Of a DNA stretch of 64,000 bases, positions 18,019 through 26,169 are shown one piece after another. Made by a program: the position numbers and the translations under genes. The DNA comes from Lachnospiraceae bacterium (GTDB taxonomy: Bacteria; Bacillota; Clostridia; Lachnospirales; Lachnospiraceae): the NCBI GenBank assembly GCA_009774625.1, contig VSOB01000001.1:74070-138069 (forward strand), in the 5' to 3' direction. Under the pieces are notes generated by a model. The model was not told the origin of the DNA. It worked only from the letters and a program-made list of their open reading frames with translations, and did no database searches. Positions within the stretch are counted from its first letter, which is position 1, and the number at the start of each line of letters is the position of its first letter.

Positions 18019-20631
18019 CTATATCCTGATCAGCCAGATCTGATCGTTTGGTATCCTTGCTGTGGCCCGATAAGGTCTTGCCGCCGATTCAAACAAAAGA
18101 TACATACCATCCGCCGTCATCTGAATCTGCTCCACTCCTTCCGGCAGGATTTCACTTAGCAACGGCTCTTCATACCGGTCAATTTCATCTCTGTAAAGAA
18201 ACACCAGCAAATGGGAATCCTCAATCTGATATCCCTGACTCAGCATCATATAATGATTCCCTTCCAATACATCTTCTTTCCATGTCACTCCCTGAATCCG
18301 CTCAGGTATCTCGGCCGTAAATTCTTCCACAGGTGTCTGATACTGTGTCATATCATACCGTTTTAATAACCCGTTGCCGCCGTCCACATAAGAGCCAACA
18401 AACAGCTTATCCCCATAAAGATTCAGAAACGAAGCCACATGATCACCGTTATGGTTTACCAGACCCGCATCGAAATCCGCCAGAATTTCTCCGTGATACT
18501 GATTTTCCAGAATGGCCGAAGCAGAAAGTGCATACACATGACCTGTCGCACCGGTCACCCAAAGCAGATCTCTTTTTTCATCATAGGCAATCCCTCCCAT
18601 ATGCGCCTGAAATACCAGATCCACAATATGAAGAAGCCTCCCTTCTATATCCATGACAAAGAGAATGCTGTTTCGTTCCCCGGAATAACTGTACGCCGAT
18701 ATGATCAGTTTGTCTCCGGCTTTGGTCAGACCCTGCACCACGTAATCTTCCAGCCGCTCTTCTGCCTTGTCCGGTTCATACAGACCCGGCATTGTAATGG
18801 AACGCTGGAACCGCTCTGTCAGAAATCCGTATTCCGGATGCACTACAACCGCGGCCCGTCCCGGATTGTTGGTAACGATGCCGTCAACCCCCATCGCCTG
18901 CAGATTTCTGATCTGCTGTGGTGTATCTGCCGTCCAGACAAAAACCCTGCTGCCGGCTTCATGAATCGCTCTGACTGTGTCTATTGTCACCGACTGTACC
19001 CACAAGCCATAGTACTCTGCCGGATTCTCCTGTGGCAACGTCCGCTTCCCCGAAGTGGTATTGTACAAAACTTTCAGGCTGCTGTCACTTTCCTTAATCT
19101 GTGCCAGATACTGATAGTTAAAGGACGCAAACACACACCGGTTTTCCATGCCGCATTGCCTTGCCGTTTCCACCACAGCTTCCACAAACTCATCTGCCTG
19201 GCCGATGTCCTTCAGTTCCAGATACACCTTCAGATCAGATTCCCCGATCAGCGTAAGGGCCTCTTCCAGTGTGGGAATGTGCGCTCCCGCAAACGAACCG
19301 GAAAACCAACTGCCGGCATCCATCTGCAAAAGCTCTTCATACGAATAATCCGCAATCCTTCCTTCCGCTCCTGTGATACGCAGCAGATCTCCGTCATGAA
19401 ATACAACGATCTGACCGTCACCGGTTCTCTGTACATCCAGTTCAATATAATCTGCGCCAATGTCAATGGCGCCTCCAAACGCTTCCAGTGTATTTTCCGG
19501 AAATACATCGGAATAGCCTCTGTGGGCAATGATCTGCAGTCTTTCCTCCTCTATTACCTGTAATGATTCTGATTCGATCTGCTGCGGATCTCCTATGTCC
19601 GCTTCTGCACCGCTTATTTCAGGTTCTGTCTGCACCACTTTGGCCTGATCCGTATTTTGCAGATTCCTCCTGACCTGCCAGAGAACCACTGCCCCGGTCA
19701 GAACTGCCAGGAACAGACAGGACAGGACGATGGCAGTCCGTATCCTGTATTTTTCTGTGGTTCGTTCCCATATCCCCCATAGAAAGGGATATCCTGCCAT
19801 AATATAAACCGCCATAATCCATGAAGTGAAAAATCCGGCATATTTGGCCTCCATAAACAGAGTCAGAACCGGCCCTGCCGCCTTCCATACAAAGAGCAGC
19901 AGCACACCTCCCGCACCCAGTCTGGTCAGCCTTTCAGACAAATTCCCATTTACTTCAAACCGGATCCACCGCCTTTCCACAAACCAGCCGATAAAAAACC
20001 CCATGCCTGCACCCGCATTGGACATACATCCGATTCTGAGCATGGGCAGAAAACATAATATACAGCCGCCCAGACAAATAAAAATATCCCAGGAAGGACG
20101 CCTTTGCGCCAGTATCAGCAGCTTTGCGGTCAGCCAGAGAAGCAAAACGCCCAGTAAAAAGGACGCCAGTACGTCCTGCAGGGTATGAACTCCCAGATAA
20201 TTTCTGGAAAACATAACCAAACCAGTGACCAGCCAGCATATGATACTGAACAGCCGCCAGGATGACTTTTTCCATGTTGCGCTGCCTGCACTGCCCCAGA
20301 CTGCCATCGCTCTGGCCGTATGACCGCTGGGAAACGAATAGCCTCCGGCCCCCGGCAGCGCCGCTTCCACCGGATGGATCCGTTCGTCTCTGAGCCAGGG
20401 GCGTTCTATATGATACAACGGTTTCAGAAACTGATTCAACGTGCACCCCAGCGCTACATGGAAGCCCATATACTGTCCGATCTGCTTGTCCACGCACCAA
20501 TACATAACAGCCAAAAGAAGGAACGTTACAGTTCCTTCTCCCAGGGCCGTTGCCTGCAGCATAAAATTGTCAAAAACCCCGCCGCATACCTCTCTTGCTT
20601 TCTGCAGAAACAGTAAGTAAGAAATATCCAT
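18019..20631 (-). CDS. Fusion of PAP2 phosphatase, glycerophosphodiester phosphodiesterase and C-terminal propeller-like domain
   Basis: About 870 residues in three parts. Residues 1-320 are membrane-spanning with all three PAP2 motifs: KPLYHIERP, PSGH and SRNYLGVHTLQD. Residues about 365-600 are a GDPD domain (IAHRGYSDVFPENTLEAF, IELDVQRT, VVFHD). Residues about 630-870 contain repeated beta-rich strands (GGIAYDEKRDLLWVTGATG) like a propeller. The last PAP2 helix puts the soluble part probably outside. It could dephosphorylate a lipid pyrophosphate and cleave glycerophosphodiesters. A GTG at 20640 is possible, but only 3 bases follow GAGGAG there; ATG 20631 has better spacing. The upstream ThDP gene ends at 20641. 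Confidence 0.85.
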   Translation of the reverse strand: MDISYLLFLQKAREVCGGVFDNFMLQATALGEGTVTFLLLAVMYWCVDKQIGQYMGFHVALGCTLNQFLKPLYHIERPWLRDERIHPVEAALPGAGGYSFPSGHTARAMAVWGSAGSATWKKSSWRLFSIICWLVTGLVMFSRNYLGVHTLQDVLASFLLGVLLLWLTAKLLILAQRRPSWDIFICLGGCILCFLPMLRIGCMSNAGAGMGFFIGWFVERRWIRFEVNGNLSERLTRLGAGGVLLLFVWKAAGPVLTLFMEAKYAGFFTSWIMAVYIMAGYPFLWGIWERTTEKYRIRTAIVLSCLFLAVLTGAVVLWQVRRNLQNTDQAKVVQTEPEISGAEADIGDPQQIESESLQVIEEERLQIIAHRGYSDVFPENTLEAFGGAIDIGADYIELDVQRTGDGQIVVFHDGDLLRITGAEGRIADYSYEELLQMDAGSWFSGSFAGAHIPTLEEALTLIGESDLKVYLELKDIGQADEFVEAVVETARQCGMENRCVFASFNYQYLAQIKESDSSLKVLYNTTSGKRTLPQENPAEYYGLWVQSVTIDTVRAIHEAGSRVFVWTADTPQQIRNLQAMGVDGIVTNNPGRAAVVVHPEYGFLTERFQRSITMPGLYEPDKAEERLEDYVVQGLTKAGDKLIISAYSYSGERNSILFVMDIEGRLLHIVDLVFQAHMGGIAYDEKRDLLWVTGATGHVYALSASAILENQYHGEILADFDAGLVNHNGDHVASFLNLYGDKLFVGSYVDGGNGLLKRYDMTQYQTPVEEFTAEIPERIQGVTWKEDVLEGNHYMMLSQGYQIEDSHLLVFLYRDEIDRYEEPLLSEILPEGVEQIQMTADGMYLLFESAARPYRATARIPNDQIWLIRI

Positions 20632-20640
20632 CCCTTGCAC

Positions 20641-22482
20641 CTACTCCTCAATCGGCGTAATAAATAAATTGGCTTTCAGCTCTTCTCTGTCAAGAAAAGG
20701 CGCCAGATCTTCCAACGGAGGGCTGATCAGTCTGCCGTCCGGCAAACGTCTGGCAGAGCTCTTTGGCTCCCATACCTGCTCGGTATCCGTAAATATCTCG
20801 CACATAACATACCCGCTCTCCCGCAGGGTTTTCTCCACTGCTTCTTTCATTTCCGCATTGCTGTGGGCACTGTAATAAGGGATGCCAAAAGCAGCGGCGA
20901 TCTTTTCATAATCGGGGAATGACAAGTCATGGCTCTCCGGTCCGATTCCCACTTTGCTGTGTTCTTTAAACAGATTGTTCTGGGTCTGCCGGATGCTGTG
21001 ATAGCCTTCATTGTTGATCAGAAACAGCTTGATCGGAAGCTGATTTGTCACAACGGTCTGCAGCTCCTGCAGATTCATCATCAGACTGCCGTCTCCTTCC
21101 AGACAGATTACGTCCTGTCTCTTTCCTGCGATACAGAGCCCTATTGCTGCAGGCAGTCCATATCCCATGCTGGCAATGGCATTGTTGATGATAAAACGGG
21201 TCCCTTCCTTCACGCACCAGTCCTGATGCCCCACCACGCAGCATGCTCCGTTGCTGACAGCGGTCAGACTGTGTGCAGGAAGCGTTTCACTCACATATCT
21301 GACAAAGGCAAATACATTGGCCGTGCTTCCGTTTTCCTTCCAGTGACGTTCCAGAGTAACCGGATATTTCTGCTTCCATGTCAGACACTGCTGCCGCCAC
21401 CATTCTTCTCCTGATACCGGCTGTTCCGAATCCGGAATGATCCGTTCCATCACTTCCAGAAAATCCCTGGCATCCGCCCAAATGGGCATATCCACATGTA
21501 TTGTAGGCTTTTTAAACTCTGCCCTGTCAATGTCCACCATAATCACTTTGGCTTCTCTTGCCCAGGTTTTCCAGTTATACCCCACCTGTCTGAGACTGAT
21601 CCGGGTACCGATTGCAAGCACCAGATCCGCATTCTGTACTGCAAAATTCCCCGGTCTGTCTCCCATATCGCCGCCGCGTCCGCAATAAAGCGGATGGGCA
21701 TCCTCAATCAGATCCACACTGTCCCAATAGGTCACCACCGGTACGCCAAGCCTGTCCACAACTCTACGGAACACCTCAAAGCCGCCTGAAAGCCGGACCC
21801 CATATCCTGCATAAATCACAGGCCGTTTGGCCCCTCGGATCTCTGCCAGAACTTTGCCTGCGTTTTCCTCCGGAACACCCGGAGGCAGCAATACGTCATC
21901 CTCTGCCGGATCATAGCCCTCCAGCTCATCTGTCTCGATTATGGTTCCCTGAATGTCCACCGGAATATCCAGCCAGGAAGGCCCCGGTCTGCCTGTGGTT
22001 GCCAGATGCCATGCTTTTTCCATCATATACCGGATCTGTGATGCATCTTCTACCATAGCTGCATATTTACACATACAGCCTACGGATTTCACAATATCAA
22101 ATTCCTGGTTCCCCACTGCCCGCAGTGATAATCCTTCTGTATAACGTTCTGCGTATCTGGCAGTGGTATCATACCGCACCTGACCGCTCACAATAAACAT
22201 CGGAATCGAATCCAGCCATCCGCCTACCACACCAGTGATCGCATTGGTGCCTCCGGGGCCGGAGGTCACACATACGGCTGCAATTTTATTTTCCAGACGG
22301 GTATACCCCTCTGCAGCCATCGCACATGCCTGCTCATGATGATTGTAAATGCAATGCATCCCTTCCGTATGGCCAAATGCGTCATTCAAATGCATGGCTC
22401 CTCCGCCCACTACCGTAAAGCAGTCTGTTACACCATGCGCAACCAAAAATTTTACTACATAATCTGCTACTCTTACCTTCAT
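20641..22482 (-). CDS. Thiamine-diphosphate-dependent enzyme of the acetolactate synthase family (YerE-like candidate)
   Basis: 613 residues with the complete three-domain ThDP fold. The catalytic glutamate is E50 in NHHEQACAMAAEGY, and SGPGGTN follows. The central domain runs from about 200 to 350. The ThDP/Mg motif is LEGDGSLMMN at 461-470. Acetolactate synthases act in amino-acid synthesis, but here the gene lies between RfbH and RfbG. YerE of Yersinia, a ThDP flavoenzyme, adds a two-carbon unit from pyruvate to CDP-4-keto-3,6-dideoxyglucose, and this context fits that reaction well. Substrate is inferred from neighbours; a decarboxylase or another carboligation remains possible. Confidence 0.8.
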   Translation of the reverse strand: MKVRVADYVVKFLVAHGVTDCFTVVGGGAMHLNDAFGHTEGMHCIYNHHEQACAMAAEGYTRLENKIAAVCVTSGPGGTNAITGVVGGWLDSIPMFIVSGQVRYDTTARYAERYTEGLSLRAVGNQEFDIVKSVGCMCKYAAMVEDASQIRYMMEKAWHLATTGRPGPSWLDIPVDIQGTIIETDELEGYDPAEDDVLLPPGVPEENAGKVLAEIRGAKRPVIYAGYGVRLSGGFEVFRRVVDRLGVPVVTYWDSVDLIEDAHPLYCGRGGDMGDRPGNFAVQNADLVLAIGTRISLRQVGYNWKTWAREAKVIMVDIDRAEFKKPTIHVDMPIWADARDFLEVMERIIPDSEQPVSGEEWWRQQCLTWKQKYPVTLERHWKENGSTANVFAFVRYVSETLPAHSLTAVSNGACCVVGHQDWCVKEGTRFIINNAIASMGYGLPAAIGLCIAGKRQDVICLEGDGSLMMNLQELQTVVTNQLPIKLFLINNEGYHSIRQTQNNLFKEHSKVGIGPESHDLSFPDYEKIAAAFGIPYYSAHSNAEMKEAVEKTLRESGYVMCEIFTDTEQVWEPKSSARRLPDGRLISPPLEDLAPFLDREELKANLFITPIEE

Positions 22483-22571
22483 ACTTTAGCCAATCCTTTC
22501 ATTTTGCCTGAAACAGAGAACAGTATCAAATACTTACGTTATTCATAAATATCAGCCAATATATAGAAATT

Positions 22572-22600
22572 ATTATACATGATAAAAAAGTAATTTGGAA
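22572..22600 (-). promoter_or_regulatory. Weak candidate promoter upstream of the ThDP gene
   Basis: The 130-bp AT-rich gap 22483-22612 holds a perfect TATAAT on the minus strand at 22572-22577, but no good -35 at 16-18 bp spacing (best TTCCAA). The rest of the gap shows no clear terminator or RNA element. It marks a change from AT-rich licD to GC-richer downstream genes. Confidence 0.3.
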
Positions 22601-22612
22601 GTACTAATATTT

Positions 22613-24220
22613 TTACCAGATAACACCTTCCGCTTTTGCCGAGTGTGAAGGTTTCCGGCAGTTTACAGAAGGTAACATCATATAATCCCCATATCCTTTC
22701 CCTTTTAAAAGCGCATCACAATCCTCCGGTACCATTACATCATAATCACACATTTTCATTCTTTTTCCCTGCCCGTATATCGTTTTCTTATATCTCCAGG
22801 GCATATAGTTTATTGCTCCATTGTTGGATTCAAATACCTCACTGCAATCTTTATTTCTTGCATACCCGCGGAGTTTTTCATAAATATAAAACATCCCATT
22901 TAAAGGTATCAGCCCCCCTATTTTGTGTACTGCTTTCAGTATCATAAGCATGGCTTTGGGCAAAAACGCATATTCTTTATAATCCACATATCCTCGGTGC
23001 CCCATGGCAAGGGCATATAATCCCTTTATCATTGTTGTAACAATAGTATGCTTTATTTTACTCCTGTCGGCATTTTCCAGTACAAAAATATCCAGAGCCA
23101 GTTTATTCTGAATATCTTCCCTGGCTTTTCCTGAAACTTTTTTAAACAACCGGGTTGATATTTCCTCTTCCATATAAATCAACCTGGTAAAAAAATCATA
23201 AAAGACATTTTCTCCGAACTGGTCATAATCTAAAAATAAAAAAGCACTGTCTTTTGGCCATATCTCGGGGGCTTTTTGTCTTAATATTTCATAGTCTTCC
23301 CTGAACATTGCCACATCCACATCATCATCCCAGGGTATCAGTCCCTGGTGCCGTATGATACCAATTAACGACCCCCCTATTACATAATAACGCAGCCCCA
23401 GCTTACTACATACCCGATCAAACTCTTTTGTGAGTTTCATCAATATATTATGGGCATGTTCCATATATTCTTCTTCTTCCTGTAAGATCACAATATGTTC
23501 TTCCCACAGTGCGATTTCATGATTCTGTCTTAACGGCCTGTAATCAAATTCTCCTATACTTTTAATTTGCTTCACAATACCGGCGTGATCTTTACAGCAC
23601 AGCACAATAAATACTTTTTTGGGATCCTCTTTTGTTAAAGTTTCCGGACTCACAATATTTATACCTGCCTTTGTAGAATTCCACTTATCAGAAAAGTTAT
23701 CTATGGCATAAGCGGGAGGATAATGCTCTCCATAATTTTTCATATAATAATCAAAATAACTCCCGGTCCCAAACAGCACTATTTTTCTGTCTGCACTGAC
23801 ATTCTTCAAAACCAATTGCAGAGTGTCCCGGCCTGTTGGCTTTTCCAGCTTTTCAGGTAACAAAGAAAGCAACTCCACTCCCTGCTCCTTCAGATATTCG
23901 CTGTCCTGTTGAAAACGGCTCCCATATTCAGCGCCATAAAAAAACAAGTCATATCGAAATTCCTGATAGCTGTTTTTTATATGCATATTCTTAACGTCAA
24001 GAGATACTACCTCATCTACAGATTTTAAATATAAAAGAATTTCTCTCTTTTCATCAAAAGACTTTTGCGGCTCTTTTCCCGTTACCTGAAGAAAAAATTC
24101 ATCTGATGGTATCGCTACGGTCAGGCTTTGACAATGATTTTTACATTCCCTTAAAAATTTGGCATGCTCCATATCAAATTGATCAAAATTATAAACGATA
24201 AATCCCTTTTTCTTATCCAT
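22613..24220 (-). CDS. LicD-family phosphotransferase with degenerate cytidylyltransferase-like and Rossmann-like domains
   Basis: 535 residues in three parts. Residues 1-115 align with the TagD-like protein at 25735-26169 (GFIVYNFDQFDMEHAKFLRE beside GFTAGAFDLFHMGHLKLLRR), but the catalytic HxGH has become DMEH, so it is probably inactive. Residues about 140-240 are a small Rossmann-like module (KIVLFGTGSYFDYYM). Residues about 250-535 are LicD: VIGGSLIGIIRHQGLIPWDDD followed by VDVAM, the nucleotidyltransferase-fold motif. LicD proteins transfer phosphocholine or similar phospho-alcohols from CDP donors to glycans. The gene is AT-rich and its ATG follows AGGAAAAAAG. Confidence 0.82.
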   Translation of the reverse strand: MDKKKGFIVYNFDQFDMEHAKFLRECKNHCQSLTVAIPSDEFFLQVTGKEPQKSFDEKREILLYLKSVDEVVSLDVKNMHIKNSYQEFRYDLFFYGAEYGSRFQQDSEYLKEQGVELLSLLPEKLEKPTGRDTLQLVLKNVSADRKIVLFGTGSYFDYYMKNYGEHYPPAYAIDNFSDKWNSTKAGINIVSPETLTKEDPKKVFIVLCCKDHAGIVKQIKSIGEFDYRPLRQNHEIALWEEHIVILQEEEEYMEHAHNILMKLTKEFDRVCSKLGLRYYVIGGSLIGIIRHQGLIPWDDDVDVAMFREDYEILRQKAPEIWPKDSAFLFLDYDQFGENVFYDFFTRLIYMEEEISTRLFKKVSGKAREDIQNKLALDIFVLENADRSKIKHTIVTTMIKGLYALAMGHRGYVDYKEYAFLPKAMLMILKAVHKIGGLIPLNGMFYIYEKLRGYARNKDCSEVFESNNGAINYMPWRYKKTIYGQGKRMKMCDYDVMVPEDCDALLKGKGYGDYMMLPSVNCRKPSHSAKAEGVIW

Positions 24221-24293
24221 CTTTTTTCCTGTGTCCTTTACCTATAATTTAAAGATCCCTCAGTTCTGATTTAAAAACCAAATATAAGATACA

Positions 24294-24326
24294 AGGAGAA
24301 ACAGTTTATGTCCCCCTGTTCCTCCT
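24294..24326. other. Inverted repeat (hairpin) between rfbH copy 1 and licD
   Basis: AGGAGAAACAG at 24294-24304 and CTGTTCCTCCT at 24316-24326 form an 11-bp stem (one mismatch on the plus strand, a G-U pair in minus-strand RNA) with an 11-base loop. It lies in the 153-bp gap 24221-24373. No continuous U-run follows in the minus-strand transcript, so it may be a weak terminator, an attenuator or an RNA-stability hairpin. Confidence 0.4.
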
Positions 24327-24373
24327 CTTTATATTTTACCATATTTCCTGCAAATTCATTATCTTCAGACCTG

Positions 24374-25714
24374 TCAGCACTTTACCGCTTCCCGGATGGT
24401 TTTGGCCATATACTCTATCATTTCATCCCTCATGCCAGGATATACCCCAATCCAGAAACTGTCATTCATGATCCGGTCTGTGTTCTCCAGGTTTCCCACT
24501 ATCCGGTATCCTTCTCCTTTCTCCCTCATCTGGTCAAAGCACGGATGTTTCGTCAGGTTCCCCGCAAACAGCATCCTTGTCTGTACTCCCCTGCTCTCTA
24601 TATACGGTACCACACGGCTCCTCTCTACTCCTTCCCTGCATGTCATCAGAAAGCCAAACCAGCTCGGTTTTGCATTCTCCGACGCCTCCGGCAGTATCAG
24701 CCTGTCCTTTGCATCCTCCAGCAGCCCGTACAGCTTCTCAAAATTCTCCCTCCTCCTTTTTACAAAAGACGGGAACTTCTTTAGCTGCGCACATCCTATC
24801 GCTGCCTGCAGGTCTGTCGCTTTCAGGTTGTATCCGAAATGGGAATACACATATTTATGGTCATACCCTTTCGGCAGCTCCTTATATTCCCTGTCAAACC
24901 TGTGACCGCACCGGTTATCCTGTCCCGATACACACGAGCAGTCCCTTCCCCAGTCCCGGAATGATCTCATAATCTTATGCAGCAGCGGGTTGTCCGTATA
25001 GACTGCGCCTCCCTCTCCCATCGTCATGTGATGGGGCGGATAAAAACTGGACGTCCCCATATCCCCTATCGTACCCGTCAGTTTCCTGCTGCCGTCCAGC
25101 ATATATTCGCTTCCCAGCGCATCACAGTTATCCTCAATCAGCCATAAGCCATGCCGGTCACAGAATGCCTTCACTTCCTTCAGATCATAGGGATTCCCCA
25201 GGGTATGCGCCAGCATCACCGCCTTTGTCTTTTCCGACACTGCCCTCTCCAGCATACTCACATCGATGTTGTACTGGGGTATCGTCACATCCACAAATAC
25301 CGGCACCGCCCCATACTGGATCATCGGCGATACCGTGGTGGGGAAGCCTGCCGCCACTGTGATCACCTCATCTCCCCTCCTGATCTGACGCTCTCCCAAA
25401 AGCGGCGACGTTAATGTCATAAAGGCAAGCAGGTTGGCAGACGATCCTGAATTGACAAGAGAGCAGTACCGGATTCCGAGATACTCTGCAAACTCCCGTT
25501 CAAACTGCTCCGTATAACGTCCGGAAGTAAGCCAGAACTCCAGGGCCGCATCCACCAGATTCATCATCTCTTCACTGTCATAGACTCTCGATGCATACGG
25601 AATCCGCTCCCCTTCCTGATAGGGCGCCTTATGGCCCTTATATACTTCGTAATACTCTTTTACACTGGCAAGGATGGATTCTCTTGCCTGCTGTTCTGTC
25701 ATCTGTTCAAACAT
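24374..25714 (-). CDS. rfbH: CDP-4-keto-6-deoxyglucose 3-dehydrase, RfbH/E1 type, copy 1
   Basis: 446 residues. It has the fold of DegT aminotransferases, but the PLP lysine is replaced by histidine: SFYPPHHMTMGEGGA, H228. Four cysteines can bind a [2Fe-2S] cluster: C197 (EDNCDALG), C259-x-C261 and C269, with the family's C-x-C-x7-C spacing. This defines E1/RfbH, the PMP and iron-sulphur enzyme that removes the 3-hydroxyl from CDP-4-keto-6-deoxyglucose. It needs a reductase (E3), and none is seen in the window. AAGGAGAG precedes the ATG by 4 bases. A near-identical copy lies at 57933-59273 in the same orientation. Confidence 0.93.
   Translation of the reverse strand: MFEQMTEQQARESILASVKEYYEVYKGHKAPYQEGERIPYASRVYDSEEMMNLVDAALEFWLTSGRYTEQFEREFAEYLGIRYCSLVNSGSSANLLAFMTLTSPLLGERQIRRGDEVITVAAGFPTTVSPMIQYGAVPVFVDVTIPQYNIDVSMLERAVSEKTKAVMLAHTLGNPYDLKEVKAFCDRHGLWLIEDNCDALGSEYMLDGSRKLTGTIGDMGTSSFYPPHHMTMGEGGAVYTDNPLLHKIMRSFRDWGRDCSCVSGQDNRCGHRFDREYKELPKGYDHKYVYSHFGYNLKATDLQAAIGCAQLKKFPSFVKRRRENFEKLYGLLEDAKDRLILPEASENAKPSWFGFLMTCREGVERSRVVPYIESRGVQTRMLFAGNLTKHPCFDQMREKGEGYRIVGNLENTDRIMNDSFWIGVYPGMRDEMIEYMAKTIREAVKC
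24564..25258 (-). repeat. Direct repeat, left copy (core of rfbH copy 1)
   Basis: About 695 bp read identical by eye to 58123-58817, at a constant offset of 33,559 bp. Identity falls towards both gene ends but stays high over the whole 1.34-kb gene. Both copies have the same orientation, so recombination between them would remove or exchange the 33.6-kb segment between them. Confidence 0.85.
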
Positions 25715-25734
25715 AGTTCTCTCCTTCCAATCAT

Positions 25735-26169
25735 TTATATTAAATCTTTTTCTATTAAATTTTTAATTTTAGATGAACTGACGCTCATTGTATAAGGGAA
25801 GAATATCATCTTCGCCCCATTTGCTTCCACTCTCCTTTTATCATTCTGCCAAAGCTCTTCTTTTTCATGATCATTCCCGGAAAAACAACAATCAAAATCA
25901 TAAAGTTTTAATGCGTTTATTTTCAGAGTATTGTGGAAATCCACAACCACCGTTTCATCCACATATCGAATAGATTGTATGATCTCTATTCTTTCCTGTA
26001 AGGGTATATATGGCTCCTTTCCTTTTGTATATAAAATATACTCATCTGTCAATACCCCGACTATAAGGTATTCGCACATTTCTTTGCATCTTCTTAACAA
26101 CTTCAAATGCCCCATATGAAATAAATCAAATGCTCCGGCTGTAAATCCCTTTTTAAATCTTTCTTCCAT
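25735..26169 (-). CDS. TagD-like cytidylyltransferase (glycerol-3-phosphate cytidylyltransferase family)
   Basis: 144 residues, close to TagD in length (about 130). GAFDLFHMGHLKLLRR holds the intact HxGH motif; TMSVSSSKIK near the end corresponds to the second nucleotide motif, though it departs from the usual RTxGISTT. The family makes CDP-glycerol or similar CDP-alcohols. ATG 26169 has AGGAG 10 bases upstream; a GTG at 26175 is also possible. It overlaps the end of the methyltransferase-LicD gene by 17 bases, which suggests that its CDP-alcohol feeds that LicD. Substrate is unproven: glycerol-3-P is the family default, but other phospho-alcohols are known. Confidence 0.82.
   Translation of the reverse strand: MEERFKKGFTAGAFDLFHMGHLKLLRRCKEMCEYLIVGVLTDEYILYTKGKEPYIPLQERIEIIQSIRYVDETVVVDFHNTLKINALKLYDFDCCFSGNDHEKEELWQNDKRRVEANGAKMIFFPYTMSVSSSKIKNLIEKDLI

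Noticed and set aside
18439..19563. A 374-codon plus-strand open frame
   Set aside because: Antisense to the PAP2-GDPD gene; no motif, and a composition rich in His, Cys and Arg typical of shadow frames.
20641..22482. Housekeeping acetolactate synthase (ilvB)
   Set aside because: The ThDP fold alone would allow this, but there is no small subunit or other branched-chain amino acid gene, and the gene lies between RfbH and RfbG.
24294..24326. Rho-independent terminator after rfbH copy 1
   Set aside because: The stem is good, but no uridine run follows in the direction of transcription, so it is listed only as an inverted repeat.
24374..25714. Ordinary DegT sugar aminotransferase
   Set aside because: The PLP lysine is replaced by histidine and the four cluster cysteines are present, which defines the RfbH/E1 dehydrase instead.
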